A stretch of DNA of 28,191 nt from UBA2922 sp035352555 (GCA_035352555.1 DAOPXW010000026.1:1-28191); one strand, 5' to 3'. Positions 15,511 to 22,263 are shown, counted from the stretch's first letter. Notes: generated by a model from the letters alone, not told the origin. A program made the numbers and translations.

Positions 15511-15594
15511 ATGTTCTGCTTTGGTAATTTCAGCTGCGGCTCCGGCTGCTGCTCCGTATGGCAGCTTCTGTGCCATTTCTTTGGCCACTGCTGA
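15511..15594 (+). CDS. 27-residue cysteine-rich micropeptide, undescribed
   Basis: A very short gene encoding 27 residues beginning MFCFGNFSCGSGCC and ending CHFFGHC. It has six cysteines (residues 3, 9, 13, 14, 21, 27), two histidines and many aromatic residues, and no signal peptide. Reality is supported by a complete set of signals: a promoter at 15439-15467, a near-perfect AGAGGAGG 8 nt before the ATG, and an intrinsic terminator 22 nt after the stop. Possible roles are metal or cluster binding, a RiPP-like substrate, or a membrane-associated regulatory peptide; nothing nearby decides between them. No radical SAM maturase is adjacent, so it is not an obvious SCIFF-type precursor. Confidence 0.65.
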   Translation: MFCFGNFSCGSGCCSVWQLLCHFFGHC

Positions 15595-15615
15595 GAATGT
15601 TGATCTATGAGGATT

Positions 15616-15644
15616 AGGGGCCGCAAAAGCGGCCCCTTTGTTTT
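15616..15644 (+). terminator. Terminator of the micropeptide gene
   Basis: AGGGGCCGC (15616-15624) and GCGGCCCCT (15629-15637) form a perfect stem with an AAAA loop, followed by TTTGTTTT. Confidence 0.88.
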
Positions 15645-15658
15645 GACGAAGTCTCATC

Positions 15659-15687
15659 TTGCAAATGCCGCCCTGCTGGGGTAAAAT
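15659..15687 (+). promoter_or_regulatory. Promoter of the 91-residue protein gene
   Basis: TTGCAA (15659-15664), 17-bp spacer, TAAAAT (15682-15687), about 36 nt before the ATG. Confidence 0.65.
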
Positions 15688-15723
15688 GAATAATGTCGAG
15701 TGCGCGCGGCCGGGAGGCAAACC

Positions 15724-15999
15724 ATGGACAATATTACCCGCTGCCTTGAAGGCAGAGTATTGTGGTACGGTAAAGCCCGGGACATGCTGCTGGGCACGGT
15801 TCCCTGGCAAAAGACCTTTTATTGGCCGCTGGGCGGTCTCCCACGGGACGAGACGGAGCGGGCGGTCTACTGCGCCGCCATCTGCGGCGCCGTCAGCGAG
15901 CTGAATTCCACTGTTGACATGCTTTCGGCGGAGCGGAAGGGCGCGGACGCCCGGGCCCGCCATGCGGCAGCGCCGCGCAGAAAAGGCAGATATATCTGA
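15724..15999 (+). CDS. Small protein of unknown function
   Basis: I do not recognise this 91-residue protein. Its N-terminal half is rich in tryptophan and aromatics (VLWYGKARDMLLGTVPWQKTF, then YWPLGGLP), followed by a likely helix (DETERAVYCAAICGAVSEL, then NSTVDMLSAERKG) and a strongly basic tail (ARARHAAAPRRKGRY). There is no signal peptide or clear membrane span. GGGAGG lies 6 nt before the ATG, with its own promoter upstream and a terminator directly after it, so it is probably expressed as a single gene. The basic tail could contact nucleic acid or phospholipid, which is inference only. Confidence 0.65.
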   Translation: MDNITRCLEGRVLWYGKARDMLLGTVPWQKTFYWPLGGLPRDETERAVYCAAICGAVSELNSTVDMLSAERKGADARARHAAAPRRKGRYI

Positions 16000-16004
16000 A
16001 ACGC

Positions 16005-16036
16005 GCGCCGGGATCTCGTATTCCGGCGCTTTTTTG
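16005..16036 (+). terminator. Terminator of the 91-residue protein gene
   Basis: GCGCCGG (16005-16011) pairs with CCGGCGC (16023-16029), followed by six T residues. Confidence 0.85.
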
Positions 16037-16089
16037 GCGGGCGGCCGCGGAGGAACGGAAAAGGCGCGGAGCATGGCGCGCGGCGATCG

Positions 16090-16117
16090 TTGACAAAGCC
16101 GGAAAAGAAAATATAAT
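16090..16117 (+). promoter_or_regulatory. Promoter of the threonine dehydrogenase-like gene
   Basis: Perfect hexamers TTGACA (16090-16095) and TATAAT (16112-16117) with a 16-bp spacer. Confidence 0.85.
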
Positions 16118-16151
16118 GAGGACAACAACTGGAAGATACAGGAGGCACAGC

Positions 16152-17177
16152 ATGAAATGTGTGGTAAAGACCGCGGCCGGGTCGGGAAGACTGGCGCTGT
16201 GGGACAAACCCGTCCCGGCCCCGGGAGACGGCGAGATTTTGGTGAAGGTCAAGGCCGCCGCCATCTGCGGCACGGACGTGCATATCCGCGCCTGGAACGA
16301 ATGGAGCGCCCGGCGCATGACCCCGCCGGTCACCATCGGCCACGAGTTTTGCGGCGAGGTGGTGGAGCTGGGCAAAAACGTCAGGGGCGTGCGCGTGGGC
16401 GACCGCGTCTCCGCAGAGAGCCACATCCCCTGCGGCGTGTGTCCAGACTGCCGCATGGGCAACCGGCACGTCTGCCGCCATACGGGGCTGGTGGGTGTGA
16501 CCCGGGACGGCGGCTTTGCGGATTATATCGCCATCCCGGCGGAGCTGGCCTATGTGGCGGACAGCGCTGTGGACTACCGCACACTGGCCATTCTGGAACC
16601 CTTTGGCCAGGCCGTGCACGCGGTGATGGACTATCCCGTGGCGGGCAAGACCGTGGCCGTGGTCGGCTGCGGGCCAATCGGCGTGATGTGCGTCATGGTG
16701 GCGCGGCGGGCCGGGGCGGGGCGCATCATCGCCGTGGAGCCCAACCCCCTCCGGGGCCGGCAGGCGCTGGAGCGCGGCGCGGACAACCTGGTGAACCCGC
16801 TGGAGACCGACCCCGTGGAGGCCGTCATGGCGCTGACGGGCGGCGTGGGCGTGGACATCGCCATCGAAATGTCCGGCAGCGTCGCGGCGGAGGAGCAGGC
16901 CACCCGCTATATCCGCCCCGAGGGCAAATTTGTGGTGGCGGGGCTGCCGTCCCGACCGTTTACCTTCGATCTGGCGGAGTTGGCGTATAAGGGCATTACC
17001 ATCCACGGCGCGGCGGCGAGACTGCTGTACGAGACCTGGGAGCAGATCGACGCGCTGCTGAAGCAGGGGATGGATCTGTCCGGCATCGTGACCCACGAGC
17101 TGCCGCTGGCGGAGTATGAAACGGGTCTGGATCTGATGGAGCAGGGCAAGTGCGGAAAGTGCCTGCTGCTGCCGTAA
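16152..17177 (+). CDS. tdh: Zinc-dependent dehydrogenase, L-threonine 3-dehydrogenase-like
   Basis: This is a medium-chain zinc alcohol dehydrogenase of 341 residues. The catalytic zinc ligands C39, H64 and E65 are in AAICGTDVH and TIGHEF, with a further conserved E149 in ILEPFG. The structural zinc cysteines are C94, C97, C100 and C108. The NAD Rossmann motif is VVGCGPIGVM. The segment ICGTDVHIRAWNEW closely resembles E. coli Tdh (ICGTDVHIYNWDEW), which favours L-threonine 3-dehydrogenase, forming 2-amino-3-ketobutyrate from threonine. No kbl (2-amino-3-ketobutyrate CoA ligase) is adjacent, so a sorbitol- or other polyol-dehydrogenase role is not excluded. AGGAGG lies 6 nt before the ATG, behind a consensus promoter. 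Confidence 0.87.
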   Translation: MKCVVKTAAGSGRLALWDKPVPAPGDGEILVKVKAAAICGTDVHIRAWNEWSARRMTPPVTIGHEFCGEVVELGKNVRGVRVGDRVSAESHIPCGVCPDCRMGNRHVCRHTGLVGVTRDGGFADYIAIPAELAYVADSAVDYRTLAILEPFGQAVHAVMDYPVAGKTVAVVGCGPIGVMCVMVARRAGAGRIIAVEPNPLRGRQALERGADNLVNPLETDPVEAVMALTGGVGVDIAIEMSGSVAAEEQATRYIRPEGKFVVAGLPSRPFTFDLAELAYKGITIHGAAARLLYETWEQIDALLKQGMDLSGIVTHELPLAEYETGLDLMEQGKCGKCLLLP

Positions 17178-17187
17178 GGGGAATGGC

Positions 17188-17280
17188 ATGAAATTGGTCT
17201 ATGGCCGGCTGGCGCTGCCGTTTTTTGGGAAGCCGATGATCGGCGCCGCTCCCTGCGGGCCCTTGTGGCGGCGCTGCTGA
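17188..17280 (+). CDS. Possible 30-residue peptide after tdh
   Basis: A short frame starts 10 nt after the tdh stop, with AAGGGGA just upstream of the ATG. It encodes MKLVYGRLALPFFGKPMIGA and ten further residues ending in Cys. There is nothing recognisable and no terminator of its own. It may be only the spacer between tdh and the next gene. Confidence 0.2.
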   Translation: MKLVYGRLALPFFGKPMIGAAPCGPLWRRC

Positions 17281-17318
17281 AAAAGAAACGATAAGAGAGA
17301 AAGCGAGGCAAAGCAATC

Positions 17319-17744
17319 ATGGGTGAATACGATCTTTCCCGATTCAGGAAGGCGCAGCAGGACAGCTATCAGACGGCGCTGGCCGAGATCCGGCGCGGAC
17401 GCAAATTCAGCCATTGGATGTGGTATATCTTTCCCCAGATCAACGGCCTGGGCATGAGCCCCACGGCGCAGTATTACGCTATCCGCGATCTGGACGAGGC
17501 CCGGGAATATCTGGCCGATCCCGTGCTGGGGGAGCGGCTCATTGAAATTTCCCAGGCGCTGCTGGAACTCCCCGGCGGGGACGCGGACTATGTGTTCGGC
17601 TGGCCGGACAATCTGAAGCTGCGCTCCTCCATGACACTGTTTTCCCTGGTGAGCCCGGACAACACCGTGTTCCGGGACGTGCTGGACAAGTATTACGGCG
17701 GCGAGCCCGACCGGGCCACGCTGAGTATCGTGGGCAGGGCCTAG
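17319..17744 (+). CDS. DUF1810 family protein
   Basis: A 141-residue cytoplasmic protein with the hallmark segment FSHWMWYIFPQINGLG (residues about 30-45) and the downstream YYAIRDLDEAREYL and DNLKLRSSMTLFS segments of DUF1810. The family is widespread in bacteria and mostly alpha-helical (Mycobacterium tuberculosis Rv1873 is a structural example); no biochemical function is established. Length is normal for the family. GAGG lies 10 nt before the ATG. There is no terminator between it and tdh 141 nt upstream, so it may be cotranscribed with tdh. A strong terminator follows. Confidence 0.9.
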   Translation: MGEYDLSRFRKAQQDSYQTALAEIRRGRKFSHWMWYIFPQINGLGMSPTAQYYAIRDLDEAREYLADPVLGERLIEISQALLELPGGDADYVFGWPDNLKLRSSMTLFSLVSPDNTVFRDVLDKYYGGEPDRATLSIVGRA

Positions 17745-17760
17745 AGAAATAAAAGAGACC

Positions 17761-17802
17761 GCGCCGGGACCGGGCGAAAAGCCCTGCCCCGGCGCGCTTT
17801 TT
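17761..17802 (+). terminator. Terminator after the DUF1810 gene
   Basis: GCGCCGGG (17761-17768) pairs with CCCGGCGC (17788-17795), enclosing a smaller inner hairpin (GGGC-GAAAA-GCCC), and is followed by a T run. Confidence 0.85.
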
Positions 17803-17860
17803 CGTCTCGCCGGAATGCGGCGGCATTTTTGATCTGCGGGGCGGCGTGCGCGCAATTAAC

Positions 17861-17890
17861 TTGCAATATTTGCCTGTGCTCAGGTATTAT
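17861..17890 (+). promoter_or_regulatory. Possible sigma-A promoter upstream of sigI
   Basis: TTGCAA (17861-17866), 18-bp spacer, TATTAT (17885-17890). It would provide basal expression in addition to the SigI-type motif further down. Confidence 0.5.
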
Positions 17891-17925
17891 ACTGATATCG
17901 AAGGAAAAGTTCGCGCGGAACGCGG

Positions 17926-17952
17926 CCCCGAAAAAAGTCGCGGCGTTTCGTA
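17926..17952 (+). promoter_or_regulatory. Candidate SigI-type promoter of the sigI-rsgI operon
   Basis: CCCCG (17926-17930), exactly 18 nt, then CGTA (17949-17952), 25 nt before the sigI start codon. Known SigI promoters have a C-rich -35 and a CGAA/CGTA-like -10. The same arrangement recurs at 19564-19590. Confidence 0.5.
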
Positions 17953-17977
17953 TTCTTAACAGGAACCGGGTGAGCGG

Positions 17978-18694
17978 ATGAGCGAGGAACATGTTATCGT
18001 TTCCCAGGTATACCGGGCGAAGAAGGACTCCGAGGCTGCGGATGCGTTCATCCGGCAGTATCTGAACTTCATCAAAGCCGAGACCGCGCGCTTCACAGGC
18101 CGCGTTCCCGTTGAGGGGCGGGACGACGAGCTGTCTGTGGCCATGCTGGCCTTTTACGAGACCATTCTGGCCTATGACAGGAGCCGGGGCGCGTTTCTGG
18201 GCCTGGCCGCCGTCGCCATCCGCAACCGGCTCATCGACTTCTCCCGCGCGGAGAAGCGCCATTCCGGCACGGTCTCCTGTGACGAGCCCGCGGGCGAAAA
18301 CGTCACCGTGGGCGACACCATCCCCGACCGGAGGGACGCCGTGTCCGCTTTGGCGGACCGCATTTCCGCCCAAAAGGAGATCGGCGAATTTATCCTGCGG
18401 CTGGCCGATTTCGGCCTGACGCTGGCCGACGTGTCGGACAACTGCCCAAGGCAGGCACGCACCATGGCGGCCTGCATGGGCGCGGCGGCCTTTGCCCGGG
18501 AAAACCCCGCCGTGCTGGAGGAACTGGAACAGACCAAAAAGCTGCCGCTGAACCGTCTGGCGGAGGGTTCCGGCGTGAGCCGGAAAACGCTGGAGCGCCA
18601 CCGCAAATATCTGGTGGCGGTGCTGCTGGCCTACACCAACGGCTATGAGATCATCCGCGGGCACCTGCGGCAGATGAAAGGAGGAACACGGTAA
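17978..18694 (+). CDS. sigI: RNA polymerase sigma factor, SigI family
   Basis: This is a 238-residue alternative sigma factor. The region-2 segment DDELSVAMLAFYETILAYDRSRGAFLGLAAVAIRNRLIDFSR (about residues 48-89) matches the SigI family, in which D-E-x-S-x-A-x-x-A-F is characteristic. The C-terminal part (LNRLAEGSGVSRKTLERHRKY, about 188-209) is the SigI-type DNA-binding domain, distinct from ordinary region 4. SigI factors serve heat and envelope stress in Bacillus and polysaccharide sensing in cellulolytic clostridia. The next gene encodes an RsgI-like anti-sigma factor in a TAATG stop/start overlap, which is the expected pairing. The start codon has only a weak GGGTG upstream. Confidence 0.9.
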   Translation: MSEEHVIVSQVYRAKKDSEAADAFIRQYLNFIKAETARFTGRVPVEGRDDELSVAMLAFYETILAYDRSRGAFLGLAAVAIRNRLIDFSRAEKRHSGTVSCDEPAGENVTVGDTIPDRRDAVSALADRISAQKEIGEFILRLADFGLTLADVSDNCPRQARTMAACMGAAAFARENPAVLEELEQTKKLPLNRLAEGSGVSRKTLERHRKYLVAVLLAYTNGYEIIRGHLRQMKGGTR

Positions 18695-19551
18695 TGGAAT
18701 ATCTCGTCATGGAGACCCATCCGGCCTACGCCGTGGTCCTCGACGAGGCCGGCGGCCTGCTCAAAACCGCGAACTTCGGCTATGCCGTGGGCGACACGGT
18801 GACCGGCGTTCTGCCCATGAAGACTGCGCCCGGGCCCGCGCCTGTGTGGAAAAAGCTGGCGCTGCCCATGGCCGCGGCGGCCTGCCTGTGTCTGCTCTAT
18901 TTCGGCGCCTATCGGCCCAATTTCGTGCCCTACGGCACCGTGCGCATGACCATCAACCCCGATGTGCTCCTGACCCTCAGCCGCACCGGCAGGGTACTGT
19001 CGGCGGAGGGCCTGAACGGCGACGGCAAGGCCCTGCTGCAAGGCTGCGCCGTTTCCGGCGAAAATGATCTTGACACGGCGGAAGCACTGATGCAGCGCGC
19101 CTCCGGCCAGGGCTACCTGAAGGACGGCGGCACGGTCAAGCTGGACGTGACCTCCCCCAACGCCGACTGGGCTGAAAAGCTGGGCAGGAATTTGTCCGAA
19201 GCCATGGACGGCGGCGTCAAAGGCAAGACCGTGACCATCAGCATCGACTATGACGGCATCGACGGGCCGGAGCTCATCCTTTTTACCCAAAACGGCGTCC
19301 ACCGGGTCTATACCTACGACGAATGGCTGCTTCAGCAGCAGAAGATCCGTCAGGGCGGCGCCGCGCAAAGCGGGCCGCAGGATGCGGAGCAGTGGGGCGA
19401 GGAGACCGGCGACGCCTTTGAAAACTGGGGTGAGAGCGTCGGCGACCGATATGAGCGGTGGGGCGAGAGCGTCGGCGATATCTTTGACGACGGGTTCAAT
19501 GCCGGCGACCTCAATTCCCTGGACGAGAAGCTGAAAGAATTGTTCCACTGA
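18694..19551 (+). CDS. rsgI: RsgI-like transmembrane anti-sigma factor
   Basis: A 285-residue protein with three parts: a cytoplasmic RsgI N-terminal domain (1-50) that would bind SigI, one membrane span (about 55-73), and an extracytoplasmic part. Just outside the membrane it has the conserved RsgI segment YGTVRMTINPDVLLTLSRTG, then RVLSAEGLNGDGK. The N-P bond at residues 88-89 is where self-cleavage of RsgI proteins has been described in clostridia. Instead of the carbohydrate-binding modules of cellulosome RsgIs, the tail (233-265) is three consecutive 11-residue repeats of the form xWGExxGDxxx. AAAGGAGG lies upstream of the ATG, which overlaps the sigI stop codon. The likely role is to hold SigI at the membrane until a surface signal triggers proteolysis; the signal is unknown. 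Confidence 0.88.
   Translation: MEYLVMETHPAYAVVLDEAGGLLKTANFGYAVGDTVTGVLPMKTAPGPAPVWKKLALPMAAAACLCLLYFGAYRPNFVPYGTVRMTINPDVLLTLSRTGRVLSAEGLNGDGKALLQGCAVSGENDLDTAEALMQRASGQGYLKDGGTVKLDVTSPNADWAEKLGRNLSEAMDGGVKGKTVTISIDYDGIDGPELILFTQNGVHRVYTYDEWLLQQQKIRQGGAAQSGPQDAEQWGEETGDAFENWGESVGDRYERWGESVGDIFDDGFNAGDLNSLDEKLKELFH
19390..19488 (+). repeat. Three tandem 33-bp coding repeats in the rsgI tail
   Basis: The units are 19390-19422, 19423-19455 and 19456-19488, encoding QWGEETGDAFE, NWGESVGDRYE and RWGESVGDIFD. Units 2 and 3 share a nearly identical DNA core (TGGGG-y-GAGAGCGTCGGCGA), a sign of recent duplication. Confidence 0.85.
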
Positions 19552-19563
19552 TTTTCGCGCCGA

Positions 19564-19590
19564 CCCCGGTCTCTCCATGGAGCCCCCGTA
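19564..19590 (+). promoter_or_regulatory. Candidate SigI-type promoter of the lipoprotein gene
   Basis: CCCCG (19564-19568), exactly 18 nt, then CGTA (19587-19590), the same pattern and spacing as upstream of sigI. The leader would be about 50 nt. No good sigma-A promoter was seen in this gap. Confidence 0.5.
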
Positions 19591-19646
19591 AACTGTAGAC
19601 AGAACAAACCGTTCAGGGGCATTATTGGAGAGAGAGGAAAATTACC

Positions 19647-20123
19647 ATGAAAAAGTTATACGCTATTTTTGCCGTCGCGCTTATCGCCGTGCTGGCGATC
19701 TTCCTGCTGTCCGGCTGCGGCGCCAAGGAGGATGCCCAGACCGAGACCGAGGTCGTCGAGGAAGCCGTCCCCGAGGCCGCTACCCCCGGCGCTGCGGCCA
19801 AGGCGGCCAAGAAGGCCGTATCCACCGCAAAGTCCGCGGCCAGCGCCGCCAAGAGCGGCACCGGCGCCGGCAGCGCTTCCAAGAGCGGCAGTTCCGGCAC
19901 CGCCGCCAAGAGCGGCACGACCACCGCCGGCACCACGGATTCCAGCAATCTTGACCGGAACGTCGGCAGCACCATCACTAACGCCATCGACACCCTGCAG
20001 CCCGCCATCACCGATCCGGAAGGCGCCTGGGAGAACTACGGCAACAATACCGCCAACACCTGGGAGAGCTACGGCGAGAGCTGGAGCGATTTCGGCCATT
20101 CCGTGGCCAATATGTTTGACTGA
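19647..20123 (+). CDS. Small lipoprotein sharing 11-residue repeats with RsgI
   Basis: A 158-residue exported lipoprotein: MKKLYAIFAVALIAVLAIFL then LSGC, with lipidation at C24. A low-complexity Ala/Lys/Ser/Gly/Thr linker (about 45-97) follows, as in wall-spanning tethers. The C-terminus (126-158) holds a repetitive aromatic segment including NYGNNTANTWE and SYGESWSDFGH, an 11-residue period with the same W/Y-G-E-S and D/N positions as the RsgI tail. It directly follows rsgI, with its own candidate SigI promoter and a terminator at its end, so it is probably a target of the sigma factor and may be the partner or ligand presenter for RsgI. Function is otherwise unknown. GAGAGAGG lies upstream of the ATG. 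Confidence 0.8.
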   Translation: MKKLYAIFAVALIAVLAIFLLSGCGAKEDAQTETEVVEEAVPEAATPGAAAKAAKKAVSTAKSAASAAKSGTGAGSASKSGSSGTAAKSGTTTAGTTDSSNLDRNVGSTITNAIDTLQPAITDPEGAWENYGNNTANTWESYGESWSDFGHSVANMFD

Positions 20124-20157
20124 TTTAATGCCCGCGCTCTCAATTCATTTCCATAAC

Positions 20158-20187
20158 AAAACGTCTGCCGTGCGGCAGGCGTTTTTG
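20158..20187 (+). terminator. Terminator of the lipoprotein gene
   Basis: The stem AAACGTCTGCC / GGCAGGCGTTT (one T-G pair) with a GTGC loop ends in TTTTTGTTTT. Confidence 0.88.
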
Positions 20188-20259
20188 TTTTATTCAACTC
20201 TCCCTTATGCGGCGGTACAAGCCGGCGCGCGCCTCCCTTGCGTATCCCCGGGGAGGGGC

Positions 20260-20288
20260 TTGCAGAACCGGGGAAAAAGTGCTACGCT
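20260..20288 (+). promoter_or_regulatory. Possible promoter of the first methyltransferase gene
   Basis: TTGCAG (20260-20265), 17-bp spacer, TACGCT (20283-20288). The -10 is a weak match. Confidence 0.45.
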
Positions 20289-20324
20289 GAAACTGTCAAA
20301 ACAAAGTACAGCGGAGGCGAGCGC

Positions 20325-21116
20325 ATGGAAATTGAGGCACGGGAGCGCTGGAACAGGGAAGCCGCGGAGTATCAGCGTACCTATATCCGGGGAGAAAACG
20401 AGTACAACGGGTTTTTGATGGATTTTCTGGCGAACAACTGCGGACTGGCCCCCGGCAGCCGGGTGCTGGATATCGGCTGCGGCGTGGGCAAGTACGGCGT
20501 GTATTTCGCCCGCATGGGCTGTGACGTGGTCTTGACGGACATTTCCCCGGAGATGCTGCGCTTCGCGGAAAAAAATCTGGCGGACACCGGCGGGAAATGG
20601 CATACGCTCTGCGGCGACTGGCGGGAGATTTCGCCGGACGATCCCGCGTTGTGCCCGAAATTCGACGTGGCGATTTCCACCATGTCCCCGGCGGTATCGG
20701 ACGATGAGACCGTGGCGAAGATGAGCGCCGTGACGGACGGCTGGTGTCTCGTCACCCAGTTTTGCCGCTGGGAAGATCCGCTGCGCGGCGAATTCTGCCG
20801 CCGGCTGGGGCTGCCGGAAAAGCCCGTCATCGGAAATATTGAAGATCTGGGCGGCGGGATCATCCGCAGCGTATCCGCCTGCGGATATACGCCGCTGACG
20901 GCCTATCAGGATTACGGCTGGGCGGACTACCGCACGCCGGAGGAAAGCGCGGCGCGGTTTCTGGCCCGATACTTTGATTCGGAGCCGGATGAAAGTACAA
21001 AGACCGTGGCCCTGGCGGCGGCGCAGGAGATGACCGACGACCTGGGCCGGGTGCGGGACGCCGTGGATACCCGCGTGGTCTGGGTGTATTGGACGACGAA
21101 GAACGGCGGCAGATAG
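20325..21116 (+). CDS. Class I SAM-dependent methyltransferase (first)
   Basis: This is a 263-residue Rossmann-fold methyltransferase. SAM motif I is VLDIGCGVGKYGVYFA (about residues 48-63), motif II has the acidic DVVLTDISPEML, and a post-motif region reads FDVAISTMSPAVSDDE. The C-terminal half includes WCLVTQFCRWEDPLR and ends KTVALAAAQEMTDDLG, suggesting a specific small-molecule methyltransferase, but the acceptor is unknown. GGAGG lies 9 nt before the ATG; the frame is open further upstream without another good start. It has its own terminator, so it is not strictly in the importer operon, but a second methyltransferase and a Nik/Opp-type importer follow on the same strand. Confidence 0.85.
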   Translation: MEIEARERWNREAAEYQRTYIRGENEYNGFLMDFLANNCGLAPGSRVLDIGCGVGKYGVYFARMGCDVVLTDISPEMLRFAEKNLADTGGKWHTLCGDWREISPDDPALCPKFDVAISTMSPAVSDDETVAKMSAVTDGWCLVTQFCRWEDPLRGEFCRRLGLPEKPVIGNIEDLGGGIIRSVSACGYTPLTAYQDYGWADYRTPEESAARFLARYFDSEPDESTKTVALAAAQEMTDDLGRVRDAVDTRVVWVYWTTKNGGR

Positions 21117-21133
21117 CGCGAAAATGGGAAAAA

Positions 21134-21172
21134 CCCCGGCGGCCTCAAATGGGAGGCTGCCGGGGCGTTTTT
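21134..21172 (+). terminator. Terminator after the first methyltransferase gene
   Basis: A 13-bp stem with one G-U pair (21134-21146 and 21153-21165), loop AAATGG, followed by CGTTTTT. Confidence 0.9.
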
Positions 21173-21324
21173 GGCGTATACGGCGTATTTTGGGGATCCC
21201 TGCACGGCAGCCGGCGTCAAAAGGCACCTTTTCCGCCGCACCCCTGCCGCGCCGAGGTTCCTCATTGCGGCAAAAAAGCAGCGCAATCCGGTGTTTTCGA
21301 CACAGCCCCATCCCCCCCGGGGGC

Positions 21325-21353
21325 TTGCGAGGATACTGTTGCGGTGTTATCTT
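21325..21353 (+). promoter_or_regulatory. Promoter of the second methyltransferase and importer region
   Basis: TTGCGA (21325-21330), 17-bp spacer, TATCTT (21348-21353), 30 nt before the ATG. The rest of the gap 21173-21324 holds no gene that I can support; a metal or nucleotide riboswitch was looked for and not recognised. Confidence 0.6.
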
Positions 21354-21383
21354 AAAAACATCAACAAATTGGAGTTTTGCCGT

Positions 21384-22148
21384 ATGAACGTACAGGCCAG
21401 ACCGCTTTTGAAGGAGATCGAGGGCTACTGGACCCGCCGGGCGGAGAGCTATTCGGCGTTTGTGAACTACGAGATGGCCCACGAAAACGAGCGCCGCTGG
21501 ATGGAAGTCCTCACCGAAAACCTGCCGGAGGGCGAGGGACTGCGGGTGCTGGACATCGGCACCGGGCCGGGCTTTTTTGCCATCGGCCTCGCGAAGCGCG
21601 GCTATGCCGTCACCGCCGTGGACTACACCCAGGCCATGCTGGACGAGGCCAGGGAAAACGCCGGAGAATACCGGGACGCTATCGATTTTTACCGCATGGA
21701 TGCCCATAGCCTGAGCTTTGCCGACAACAGTTTCGACGCCATCGTGACCCGAAACCTCACCTGGAATCTGGAGCGCCCCGGCGACGCCTACCGCGACTGG
21801 CACCGGGGGCTGCGCCCCGGCGGCGTGCTGCTGAATTTCGACGCGGGGTGGTATTCCTACCTGTTCGATGCCGAAAAGGCCGAGGGCTACCGCGAAGATC
21901 GGGAGCGGGCGGCAAAATTGGGCGTGGAGGATTTCAACGCCTATTCCGAGGGGTATCTCATGGAGGAAATCTCCCGCAAGCTCGTCTTCAGCCGCATGAA
22001 GCGCCCCCAGGCCGATATCTGGCTGCTGGAGGACGCGGGCTTTTCCTCCGTCAGCGTGGACACCCAAATCGGTGAGCGGGTGTGGGACGAAGCGGAAAAA
22101 GTCAATTATGTTTCCACGCCCCTTTTCCTGCTGCGGGCCGTGAAATAA
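21384..22148 (+). CDS. Class I SAM-dependent methyltransferase (second)
   Basis: A 254-residue Rossmann-fold methyltransferase with motif I VLDIGTGPGFFAIGLAKRG (about residues 54-72), motif II VTAVDYTQAMLDEA, and the FDAIVTRNLTWNLERP segment typical of the UbiE/COQ5-like Methyltransf_11 group. The C-terminal region (WYSYLFDAEKAEGYREDRE) is a substrate-cap-like insert of unknown specificity. It differs clearly from the first methyltransferase in sequence although the layout is similar. GGAG lies 9 nt before the ATG. The next gene, the importer binding protein, starts 115 nt downstream with no plus-strand terminator between, so the two are probably cotranscribed. Confidence 0.87.
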   Translation: MNVQARPLLKEIEGYWTRRAESYSAFVNYEMAHENERRWMEVLTENLPEGEGLRVLDIGTGPGFFAIGLAKRGYAVTAVDYTQAMLDEARENAGEYRDAIDFYRMDAHSLSFADNSFDAIVTRNLTWNLERPGDAYRDWHRGLRPGGVLLNFDAGWYSYLFDAEKAEGYREDRERAAKLGVEDFNAYSEGYLMEEISRKLVFSRMKRPQADIWLLEDAGFSSVSVDTQIGERVWDEAEKVNYVSTPLFLLRAVK

Positions 22149-22152
22149 AAAA

Positions 22153-22185
22153 ATGCCCCGGACGGCGGCCACCGTACCGGAGCAT
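22153..22185. other. Hairpin without a T run downstream of the second methyltransferase
   Basis: A near-perfect stem (ATGCCCCGGACGG against CCGTACCGGAGCAT) follows seven A residues on the plus strand but has no T run after it, so it would terminate only minus-strand transcripts. It may be an mRNA-stabilising or degenerate terminator structure. Confidence 0.5.
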
Positions 22186-22212
22186 ACCCCTGTGCCAAAA
22201 TCGCGAAAAATT

Positions 22213-22241
22213 GGCGGGCGGTTTATTGTATCACGCCCGCC
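22213..22241 (+). other. Hairpin in the leader of the importer binding-protein gene
   Basis: GGCGGGCG (22213-22220) pairs with CGCCCGCC (22234-22241) across a 13-nt AT-rich loop, ending 10 nt before the Shine-Dalgarno GAGGAG. No T run follows. It could influence translation or mRNA stability. Confidence 0.5.
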
Positions 22242-22263
22242 TCTTATTGAAAAGAGGAGAAAA

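Noticed and set aside
15511..15594. The Cys-rich peptide as a SCIFF-type RiPP precursor
   Set aside because: SCIFF peptides are about 45 residues and sit beside a radical SAM maturase; this one is 27 residues and has none nearby.
17178..17282. A read-through extension of the threonine dehydrogenase-like protein (34 further codons in frame after its stop)
   Set aside because: The enzyme already has a normal family C-terminus; there is no start codon or conservation to support an extension.
21173..21383. A nickel/cobalt riboswitch or NikR operator before the methyltransferase-importer region
   Set aside because: No NikR-type GTATGA/TCATAC palindrome and no recognisable riboswitch core was seen; only an ordinary promoter could be supported.
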